From Akkermansiaceae bacterium (GTDB taxonomy: Bacteria > Verrucomicrobiota > Verrucomicrobiia > Verrucomicrobiales > Akkermansiaceae), in contig JAQGPE010000105.1 of NCBI GenBank assembly GCA_028293225.1, forward strand, positions 1 through 5,074: a stretch of 5,074 nucleotides of DNA. Reading direction: 5' to 3'. Under the pieces are notes generated by a model, which did no database searches, was not told the DNA's origin, and saw only the letters and a list, made by a program, of their open reading frames with translations. Positions 1 to 5,074 of the stretch are shown piece after piece (the first letter of the stretch is position 1; each line of letters opens with the position of its first letter). The position numbers were made by a program, and so were the translations under genes.

Positions 1-947
1 CCGTAGCGCCGGTCCGGGAACAGGCAGCCGTAGCCATGCAGCCGCTCGTCGCTGACGATCTCGCCGTCCTTCTGCTCGTTCAGCCACGCGGTGGCCTCGC
101 GGCGGACCTGCTCGTTCATGAACCAGAAGCGCGCCATGGTGGAGTCCCACACGGCGATGTAGTCGGTGCCATACTGGTAGCCGAGCTTGTTCCAGCGCAG
201 CAGCAGGTCGGAACAGATCACGGTGTTGGCCATGCCGTGATCGGAGAACAGGTGGATGCGGACATCCTGGTAGTTTTTCGCGGCGGTATCGGCCAGCATC
301 CGCAGGTCCTTGGCAAAGGCATCGTAGGCCGCATCCACTTCGGGGTGGTCGGTGCCGTGCTTGTGCATCACTGCGTCCAGCTTGGCGGTGAAGAGATACA
401 TCAGTTCGATCTCGCCCTTCTCCAGTTCCGCTTTGGCGTGGGCGACATTCGCCGTGTCGCCGAGCCGCCAATCGGAGCGCACCCACGGCTTGCCGGATTC
501 CTGCCATTTCTCGAAAATGTTCTTCTGGCCGCCGAGAATCCCGCCGGGCTCGTAGATGTCCTTTTTCTCGGTATAGTCAAGGTAGGGCAGCTTCGAAAAC
601 GGCACGCTGTAGAGCTGGAAATAGCCGGTGTAGCCGAGCTTCCTGGCGAAGAATTTCGAAACCTGGTTCCGCACCCGGTGATGGCCCGCCAGGACTTCCG
701 GCATCCAGCCGAGGCCCTTGGTGATCGCGAACGGTGACTTGCCCTGCGCCTTCACGAAGAACGAAAAATGCCCGTGATCCTCCGGCAGCGTGCCGGTCAA
801 AATGGTCGGATCGCAGGTGGAGGAGTAGCCCAGCAGCGTGTCGCAGCGGTTGCGCACCGGCAGCAGGTCGGCGGCGAAATTCCGCTTCTGAACCAGCTCC
901 CAGCCCAGGGCGTCGGCGAAAATGAAAATATCGACCCGTGGCTTCAT
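1..947 (-). CDS. alkaline phosphatase superfamily hydrolase (type I phosphodiesterase/nucleotide pyrophosphatase-like), 3' end outside window
   Basis: Only the first 315 codons are visible; the gene runs off the left edge. The protein reads as a metal-dependent phosphoesterase of the alkaline phosphatase superfamily. D12 in FIFADALG is a first metal ligand. The stretch at residues 40-52 (GYSSTCDPTILTG), followed by PEDHG, looks like the nucleophile loop, with S43 or T44 as the likely nucleophile. D191 and H195 (LDAVMHKHG) and D236-H237 (FSDHGM) match the remaining two-metal ligands. The final metal histidine expected near the C-terminus would lie beyond the window. I see no signal peptide, so a cytoplasmic enzyme is likely. 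The start ATG overlaps the stop of the receiver gene as ATGA, with a weak GAAGG just upstream. The substrate is unknown; a nucleotide-sugar, a lipid-linked phosphodiester or a nucleotide are all possible. The superfamily call is firm and the family is not. Confidence 0.87.
   Translation of the reverse strand, partial: MKPRVDIFIFADALGWELVQKRNFAADLLPVRNRCDTLLGYSSTCDPTILTGTLPEDHGHFSFFVKAQGKSPFAITKGLGWMPEVLAGHHRVRNQVSKFFARKLGYTGYFQLYSVPFSKLPYLDYTEKKDIYEPGGILGGQKNIFEKWQESGKPWVRSDWRLGDTANVAHAKAELEKGEIELMYLFTAKLDAVMHKHGTDHPEVDAAYDAFAKDLRMLADTAAKNYQDVRIHLFSDHGMANTVICSDLLLRWNKLGYQYGTDYIAVWDSTMARFWFMNEQVRREATAWLNEQKDGEIVSDERLHGYGCLFPDRRY
944..947 (-). promoter_or_regulatory. ATGA stop/start overlap coupling the receiver and hydrolase genes
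   Basis: The receiver stop TGA (944-946) overlaps the ATG (945-947) of the alkaline-phosphatase-like gene. Unlike the other two overlaps, a weak GAAGG lies five bases before the start, so some independent initiation is possible. Confidence 0.8.
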
Positions 948-1318
948 GGTGCCTTCGGCGCGGCGAGTTGGCGGATGCGCTCGATCAGTTCGAGCGGCGA
1001 GAACGGCTTGCCCAGCACCGCCACCGCGCCCTCGGCCTTCAGGTCGGCCTCCAGTCCGTGCGTCGCCCGGCCGGTCACGAAGATCACCGGGACATTGGCG
1101 CAGCCCGGCGTGGAGTGCAGTGCCTTCATCACCTCCAGCCCGCGGAGGTCCGGGAGTTCGAAATCGAGCACCGCGACGTCCGGCGGCGAGGCTTCGGCCG
1201 CTTCGAGCGTGCCCTTGCCGGTGGTGTAAAACGCCCCCTCGATGTCATTCCGGCGGAAATGCATCTGATAGAGACGCGAGGTAATCATGTCGTCTTCAGC
1301 AACGAGAACGCGGATCAT
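944..1318 (-). CDS. single-domain response regulator (CheY-like receiver)
   Basis: This 124-residue protein is one receiver domain with no output domain. The start MIRVLVAEDD gives the acidic pocket (E8, D9, D10). D52 in VLDFELPD is the phospho-acceptor, T82 (FVTGR) is the switch Thr, and K104 in GKPFSP is the conserved lysine with its cis-proline. All key residues are present, so it should be phosphorylatable. The open frame extends upstream, but that extension is out-of-frame phosphatase sequence, and ATG at 1318 begins exactly at the canonical first strand. The start overlaps the phosphatase stop (ATGA), and I see no Shine-Dalgarno sequence nearby, which suggests translational coupling. 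Receivers are often fused to PP2C domains (RssB-like); here the two are separate neighbouring genes. It probably acts by protein-protein contact, perhaps with the adjacent phosphatase. The cognate kinase is not in the window. Confidence 0.95.
   Translation of the reverse strand: MIRVLVAEDDMITSRLYQMHFRRNDIEGAFYTTGKGTLEAAEASPPDVAVLDFELPDLRGLEVMKALHSTPGCANVPVIFVTGRATHGLEADLKAEGAVAVLGKPFSPLELIERIRQLAAPKAP
1315..1318 (-). promoter_or_regulatory. ATGA stop/start overlap coupling the phosphatase and receiver genes
   Basis: The phosphatase ends with TGA at 1315-1317, inside the start codon region of the receiver (ATG 1316-1318). The sequence just before it (CTAACCCTAGACATTTTGCC) has no Shine-Dalgarno-like run. 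This again favours reinitiation and near-equal output of the two proteins. Confidence 0.8.
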
Positions 1319-3030
1319 GGCAAAATGTCTAGGGTTAGAAGGGTGCAGTCGTCCTCGGGAGTCGGACCGCTTGCAGTATGGATGCGGTGCATCAGCTCGA
1401 CCCAGAAGTCGCCGGCCGGTCGGCCCCGGTAGGCATCGGCGAGCTCGAGAAAGCGCTGCCAGCCGGCTTCGGCTCCGGTGGTACGGTCCCACTCGTAGCA
1501 GCCGTCGGTCAGGAAAATCATTCGCTCCCCGCCGCGCAGCGGGATCGTCTCCGACGCGTAGGTCATGTCGGGGATCAGGCCCAGCGGCGGACCGGACGGC
1601 TCGAGCAACTGGCGGCCGCCGTCCTTGCCGTAGAGCAGGGTCCGGCAGTGACCGGCGCTGGAAAAGTCCATGGTCTTTCCTGCCGCGTCCACCCGCGCGA
1701 TCGCGCAGGTGATGAACATGGTCAGGTCGCCCAGTTGGGAACAGAGGTGCGCATTGATCGCTTCCAGCAACTCGGCGGAAGTCCCGCGATCCAGACACAG
1801 TTCGAAGGTCGTCCGGAAAATACTGGCGAGCAACGCGGCCGAAACTCCCTTGCCCATCACGTCGATGATCGCCGTCACCAGGTTGCCCTTGGAGTCGGTC
1901 TTCGCCATCGCGTAGTCGCCCGCCACCTGCAGGGAACTTTCATGATCGATGCGGATCTTCCACTTCGAGGAAACCGGCGGGGAAAGGATCGGCAGCAGCG
2001 ATTTCTGAATCTCCACGGCGATCTCCAGCTCACCGAGTTTCTTCTGCGACTGGTCGCGCAGTTGGCCGAGATGACTGTTCGCGCAGGCGATCCCGCACAG
2101 GTCGGAAAGGGTGCGCAGGATTCCCAGCGAGCCCGAGTTCAGGCTGTTGCCCTCGCTCTTGCGCAGCGCCACCAGGCTGCCGAAATGCATGTCGCCCGCA
2201 TTGACGGGAATCGCACACCCGGCGGACGGATGCCGCAGCGCCCCGGGATCGATGCCCCGGCGCTCCAGTTCTTCCGGGTTTTCCCAGACGCACTCCTGCT
2301 TCAACGCGGCAAAGGCCTGCATCGAACGGCCGGCGTCCTCGGAATTCAGGAACCATGGCTCCTTCTTCAGTGCATCGAAGACCGTCGCCGGCATGTCCAC
2401 CGAACCTAACAGGAAAACCCGCTGGAAAGGATGCATGCGCACGAAGTCGCCCAGCGCCCCCGAGATGAAGGCCCCGAGACCGGAGCTTTCCTGGAGGTTC
2501 TGCGCCAGCCGGTAGAAGATCGAAAGGCTCTCGTAGCAGATGGACAGTTCCTCCAGCGCCCGCTCCATTTCGGGCTCCAGGTCCATGACGCGGCCCATGC
2601 CGGGGTAGCGCTTCATGACCTCGAAGCGGAAACCCTTGTGACCGCGGAAAGGCCGCAGCTCATCGGCGAAATTGTGCAGCAGGAACAGCCCGCGGCCCGA
2701 TTCCGCCAGCGGATCGTCCGGCAAGGTGGGGTTCCTCAGCATCGAATCCGGCGGCCCCGGACCGGGATCCTCGGTGGCGAGGCGGATGACGTCCTCTTCA
2801 AAACACCACTCGATCGTCACTTCCGCATTTGGCACGCCGCTGGCCCCGTGGCGGATCGCGTTGAAGACCAGCTCGTTGAAAGTCAGCAGCCAGCTGCGCA
2901 CCTCCGCCTCGCTGATGTTCGCCGCGGACAGCGCGGTGGCGAATTGATCGCGCAGAGGTCCCACCAACTCGGCATCGGCGGGAATCCGGTAGCGGGTGAC
3001 ATCGGCAGGCAAGGGGAGGGACGCGTTCAT
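1315..3030 (-). CDS. partner-switching fusion protein: RsbW-like ATPase, GAF-like region, SpoIIE/RsbU-type PP2C phosphatase
   Basis: This 571-residue soluble protein has three parts. Residues about 15-145 form a GHKL/RsbW-type ATPase domain: N-box NELVFNAIRHG (E53, N57), G1 box around D88 (TEDPGPGPP), and G2 box GRGLFLL (112-118). Residues about 165-325 look like a divergent GAF-type sensor. A helical linker (about 326-347, ending IQKSLLP) is typical of RsbU-like proteins and leads to a SpoIIE-type PP2C domain (about 360-571). Its metal ligands are D372 (AGDY), D390 (IIDVMGKG), D509 (LTDG) and D560/D561 (PEDDCT). Family knowledge says RsbW domains phosphorylate, and PP2C domains dephosphorylate, STAS-domain antagonists; this protein could do both. 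The substrate is not in the window. The start ATG overlaps the upstream stop as ATGA without a visible Shine-Dalgarno. The GAF assignment is the weakest part. Confidence 0.93.
   Translation of the reverse strand: MNASLPLPADVTRYRIPADAELVGPLRDQFATALSAANISEAEVRSWLLTFNELVFNAIRHGASGVPNAEVTIEWCFEEDVIRLATEDPGPGPPDSMLRNPTLPDDPLAESGRGLFLLHNFADELRPFRGHKGFRFEVMKRYPGMGRVMDLEPEMERALEELSICYESLSIFYRLAQNLQESSGLGAFISGALGDFVRMHPFQRVFLLGSVDMPATVFDALKKEPWFLNSEDAGRSMQAFAALKQECVWENPEELERRGIDPGALRHPSAGCAIPVNAGDMHFGSLVALRKSEGNSLNSGSLGILRTLSDLCGIACANSHLGQLRDQSQKKLGELEIAVEIQKSLLPILSPPVSSKWKIRIDHESSLQVAGDYAMAKTDSKGNLVTAIIDVMGKGVSAALLASIFRTTFELCLDRGTSAELLEAINAHLCSQLGDLTMFITCAIARVDAAGKTMDFSSAGHCRTLLYGKDGGRQLLEPSGPPLGLIPDMTYASETIPLRGGERMIFLTDGCYEWDRTTGAEAGWQRFLELADAYRGRPAGDFWVELMHRIHTASGPTPEDDCTLLTLDILP
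3027..3030 (-). promoter_or_regulatory. ATGA stop/start overlap coupling the beta-helix protein and phosphatase genes
   Basis: TGA ending the beta-helix protein (3027-3029) shares bases with the ATG of the phosphatase (3028-3030). The twenty bases upstream on the minus strand (CTGCCGACCGGCTTTCCCGC) contain no Shine-Dalgarno-like purine run, so translation probably depends on termination-reinitiation by ribosomes leaving the upstream gene. Confidence 0.8.
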
Positions 3031-4181
3031 GCGGGAAAGCCGGTCGGCAGGAGCTTCAGGACAAATGCCTTCAGGATGGGGAGGAGGGTCGCCGCCGGCA
3101 CGCCTGCCTGGTAGGTCGCGTGCAGCGCTTCATCGGGATCTTCCGGGCTGTGGCAGCCATGGCAGTCCGCATAGGAGAAGACCCCGGTTGGTGCGTGCTC
3201 GATCGCGCTGCGCCAGTCGTCCGGCAGCGCATTCATTTGAGCGGGGCTTCTCGGCAATACGCCGAACAGCCGCATCTCGCCCTTCCAGACCAGCCGAAGC
3301 CACGCTAGCCGGGTCGCCAGTTCGTCGATCTGCAAGCCCGGCAAAACCTTGCCTTCGTAGGTGGGGGTCTCTCCGCTGAGCGTCCGCCGCGCTCCCCGCA
3401 GCCGCCAGGCCAGTCGTAGAGCCAGCAGCCTCTCCGCCAGCGGCGGCGGAGTCTGGCGGGCATCGGCCTGCAGGCTGGAGGAAAGATGCGTTTCGAGGCG
3501 GTCGATCCGAGCCCGGTGGCGGCGGTTGAACAGCACGCCGCCTTCCAGCAGACAGTCTTCCAGGCCGGTCACCGGTCCCAGGAAGGTATGCGGTGCGATC
3601 TGCGAGCGGATGACCTGGTTGGCCCCCGCCAGCAGCGATCCGGAGCCGATCACCGCATGCGGCCCGACTTCGCAGCCGGGCCCGACGAAAACGTCATCCC
3701 CGATGAAGTACGGCGGCACCAGTTTGACATTCGGGTGGATCTTGCAGGCGCTGCCGATCGCCAGCAGGTCGCTGTTGGGATCCTTGTAAAAGCGGTTCAG
3801 CCACTCCTGTTCCAGGGCTGCGGCGTGATCCAGCAGCTCCCAGCCATTGGCGGGCAGGCGGACTTCCGGATGGTCCGGCAGGCCGGTCACCACCTGGCTG
3901 TCGCCGGCGGGCCCGGAGGCATTGCCGGAGGAGATGACCTCCATTCGGATCGGCCACAGCGTGGCGGTTTCCAATGCCTTGCGCACTTCCGCCGGCCGGT
4001 CGGTCACTTGAATCTTCACGCCTTCGTAACCCCGGTTCACCGCGTGGTCGAACCAGTGGAACAGCAGGCTCTGGTCACCGATGGTCCACAGGGCGAAGGG
4101 CAGGGGATGTCGCCGCACCGTGTCCAGGCCGGACCAGTCCGGTAGGACGAGATGGAGTGTGCCGGGCGTCTCGGAATCCAT
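3027..4181 (-). CDS. hexapeptide-repeat (left-handed beta-helix) protein with nucleotidyltransferase-like N-terminus and degenerate sugar-transferase C-terminus
   Basis: This 384-residue protein has no membrane segment. Residues about 8-85 resemble a nucleotidyltransferase fold (LPFALWTIGDQSLLFHW, like the PxxLxPIxxxPLLxHW region of GlmU-like enzymes) but lack the GGxGTR nucleotide-binding loop. Residues about 142-218 are hexapeptide turns (IGSACKIHPNVKL, FIGDDVFVGPGCEVG, AVIGSGSLLAGA) forming a left-handed beta-helix. Residues about 276-384 align by eye with the end of the neighbouring sugar transferase: QIDEL with SVDEF, WKGEMRLFGVLPRSP with LKGDMSLVGPRPPVP, TGVFSYAD with PGITCLWQ, then a closing helix. 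D286-E287 keep the catalytic dyad, but the PRP motif is altered, and the membrane helix and KFRSM motif are missing. It follows the transferase gene by 12 bp, with an AAGAAG site 8 bases before ATG. I infer a non-catalytic or scaffold role; acyltransferase activity of the beta-helix remains possible. Confidence 0.85.
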   Translation of the reverse strand: MDSETPGTLHLVLPDWSGLDTVRRHPLPFALWTIGDQSLLFHWFDHAVNRGYEGVKIQVTDRPAEVRKALETATLWPIRMEVISSGNASGPAGDSQVVTGLPDHPEVRLPANGWELLDHAAALEQEWLNRFYKDPNSDLLAIGSACKIHPNVKLVPPYFIGDDVFVGPGCEVGPHAVIGSGSLLAGANQVIRSQIAPHTFLGPVTGLEDCLLEGGVLFNRRHRARIDRLETHLSSSLQADARQTPPPLAERLLALRLAWRLRGARRTLSGETPTYEGKVLPGLQIDELATRLAWLRLVWKGEMRLFGVLPRSPAQMNALPDDWRSAIEHAPTGVFSYADCHGCHSPEDPDEALHATYQAGVPAATLLPILKAFVLKLLPTGFPA

Positions 4182-4193
4182 GGTTAGATCTTC

Positions 4194-4910
4194 TTAGTAG
4201 GCTCCTTTGCCGAACAGCACGGCAGGGACCGTCTTCAGTAGAATCGCCACATCCATCGCCGGCGAGGAGGAGCGGATGTACTGGAGATCTAGTCGCACCT
4301 GCCCTTCGAAATCGATCTCGGCACGACCGCCGATCTGCCACAGGCAGGTGATGCCCGGCTTCACGCGCAGCCGCCGCAGGTGCACGGCCTTGTATTCCGC
4401 CACCTCGCGCGGCACCGGCGGCCGGGGTCCGACCAGCGACATGTCACCCTTGAGCACGTTGTAAAATTGCGGGAACTCGTCGACCGACAGTTTGCGGATC
4501 CACTTGCCCACCTTCGTGATCCGGGGGTCATCCTTCATCTTGAAGGTCACCCCGGCGTTGCCGTGCTGATTGACGTCGAGAAGCCTGTCTTTCAGCTTGT
4601 CGGCATTCGGCACCATCGAGCGGAACTTCCACATTCCGAACAGCTTGCCGCCTTCGCCGACCCGGTTCTGGCGGAAAAAGACCGCCCCGCCGTCCTCGAT
4701 TTTGATCAGCAGCGCGGTGAGAGCGAAAATCGGCGAAAACGCCAGCAGCGCCCCGCCGCCGCCCACCATGTCCAATGTCCGTTTCAGTCCGCGCAGGATC
4801 TTCACCGTGACCTTCCAGATCCGCATCTTGCGCTTCGCATGGCGCACCCAGCGCTCCACCGTGCCGCTTTCAAGCGCCCGGCTCCAGTAGGCTGAAGGTT
4901 CTTCGTGCAT
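4194..4910 (-). CDS. undecaprenyl-phosphate sugar-phosphate transferase (short monotopic PGT, bacterial sugar transferase family)
   Basis: The 238-residue protein should transfer a sugar-1-phosphate from a nucleotide sugar to a polyprenyl phosphate at the inner membrane, starting a surface glycan. An N-terminal basic segment (about 18-44) precedes one hydrophobic re-entrant helix (about 45-70) with the family S59-P60 break. Then come FFRQNRVGEGG, KFRSM (95-99), the D144-E145 catalytic dyad in LSVDEFPQ, KGDMSLVGPRP (154-164), KPGITCLWQIGGR, and the LDLQYI to GKGAY end typical of the family. It lacks the extra N-terminal membrane domain of WbaP/WcaJ-type enzymes, so it is the small PglC-like form. 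All key motifs are intact. It is the first gene of the unit, preceded by AT-richer DNA. No clear Shine-Dalgarno precedes ATG at 4910; the next ATG (residue 29) would still keep all motifs. The sugar cannot be told from the sequence. Confidence 0.96.
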   Translation of the reverse strand: MHEEPSAYWSRALESGTVERWVRHAKRKMRIWKVTVKILRGLKRTLDMVGGGGALLAFSPIFALTALLIKIEDGGAVFFRQNRVGEGGKLFGMWKFRSMVPNADKLKDRLLDVNQHGNAGVTFKMKDDPRITKVGKWIRKLSVDEFPQFYNVLKGDMSLVGPRPPVPREVAEYKAVHLRRLRVKPGITCLWQIGGRAEIDFEGQVRLDLQYIRSSSPAMDVAILLKTVPAVLFGKGAY

Positions 4911-4982
4911 TGATTGTAGGGACTTTCGACTCGCCGAATCCTGACTGGCAGACTGGAGTATTTGATTGCTTTTGGGAAGTAC

Positions 4983-5052
4983 GGATCATTAACTGTGCCT
5001 GAAATTCTCAGCTTGTTCATAATGCCATGGGTTTTAGTGTAAATAATGATCC
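4983..5052. repeat. 9-bp perfect inverted repeat (GGATCATTA / TAATGATCC) flanking the putative promoter
   Basis: GGATCATTA at 4983-4991 is matched by its exact reverse complement TAATGATCC at 5044-5052, with 52 bases between. On the minus strand one arm sits directly upstream of the tentative -35 hexamer and the other about 20 bases after the predicted transcription start. It could be a paired operator allowing a loop, or chance. The spacing is long for a simple RNA hairpin, and only one arm would be transcribed if the promoter is right. Confidence 0.5.
5016..5043 (-). promoter_or_regulatory. tentative sigma70-type promoter for the minus-strand operon
   Basis: On the minus strand TTTACA (5038-5043, five of six bases of the -35 consensus) is followed after 16 bases by TATGAA (5016-5021, four of six of the -10 consensus). 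Transcription would begin near 5009, leaving a leader of about 100 bases before the ATG at 4910. The match is modest and AT-rich DNA gives chance hits; position upstream of the first gene is the main support. Confidence 0.35.
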
Positions 5053-5074
5053 TGAAGTTGTGCAAATCCGCATC

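Larger units (their letters stand above)
4911..5074. other. non-coding upstream region, AT-richer than the genes
   Basis: This 164-base stretch between the first gene and the window edge is visibly AT-richer than the rest and has no convincing gene. An 87-codon frame on the minus strand runs through it into the transferase gene in another frame. Its protein resembles no family I recognise and turns Arg/Ala/Ser-rich where it overlaps the real gene, so I treat it as spurious. The region probably holds the promoter and leader of the minus-strand operon. The end of the next gene upstream is not visible. Confidence 0.7.

Noticed and set aside
36..737. Plus-strand open frame of 233 codons opposite the hydrolase gene
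   Set aside because: It lies antisense to a gene with clear metal-binding motifs. Its protein resembles no family, and long antisense frames are expected in GC-rich DNA.
1319..1798. N-terminal extension of the receiver frame up to 1798
   Set aside because: The extension is the phosphatase gene read in another frame, and the receiver fold begins exactly at the ATG at 1318.
1378..2409. Plus-strand open frame of 343 codons opposite the phosphatase gene
   Set aside because: It is antisense to the well-supported PP2C fusion, rich in Arg/Gln/Ala/Gly without motifs, and typical of a GC-driven shadow frame.
3486..4145. Plus-strand open frame of 219 codons opposite the beta-helix protein gene
   Set aside because: It is a shadow of a gene with clear hexapeptide repeats, and no motif or domain is visible.
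4182..4193. Possible terminator or promoter between the transferase and the beta-helix protein
   Set aside because: The gap is only 12 bases and holds no hairpin; it carries only part of a ribosome-binding site.
4940..4957. Short direct repeat GACTGG around 4942-4956
   Set aside because: Two six-base copies are too short to distinguish from chance.
4802..5065. Minus-strand 87-codon frame across the upstream region into the transferase gene
   Set aside because: It overlaps the start of the transferase in a different frame and becomes Arg/Ala/Ser-rich there. It has no recognisable family, so it is most likely spurious.

Overview
The window is GC-rich and reads on one strand only. All five genes I can support lie on the minus strand and run from right (upstream) to left. 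No rRNA, tRNA, CRISPR array or insertion sequence is visible. GC content, codon use, and the pairing of an exopolysaccharide-type sugar transferase with a partner-switching phosphatase would fit a Verrucomicrobia/Planctomycetes-like bacterium. That placement is an impression of protein style, not a database result.

Layout, in transcription order: (i) 4911-5074, an AT-richer stretch without a gene, holding a tentative promoter and a 9-bp inverted repeat; (ii) 4194-4910, a short polyprenyl-phosphate sugar-phosphate transferase with intact catalytic motifs; (iii) 3027-4181, a protein with a degenerate nucleotidyltransferase-like N-terminus, a left-handed beta-helix middle, and a C-terminus that looks like a decayed sugar transferase; (iv) 1315-3030, an RsbW-like ATPase / GAF-like / SpoIIE-type PP2C phosphatase fusion; (v) 944-1318, a stand-alone receiver-domain response regulator; (vi) 1-947, an alkaline-phosphatase-superfamily hydrolase cut by the window edge.

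The genes are tightly packed. The first two are 12 bp apart, and the other three junctions all use the 4-base ATGA stop/start overlap. This points to one polycistronic, translationally coupled unit. My inference is that a surface-glycan initiation step (an active transferase plus a pseudo-transferase partner) is produced together with a signalling module (partner-switching kinase/phosphatase plus receiver) and a phosphoesterase. No sigma factor, STAS-domain protein or histidine kinase lies in the window, so the targets of the signalling proteins are unknown. The most unusual item is the double-degenerate protein at 3027-4181, encoded directly beside the intact enzyme it resembles.
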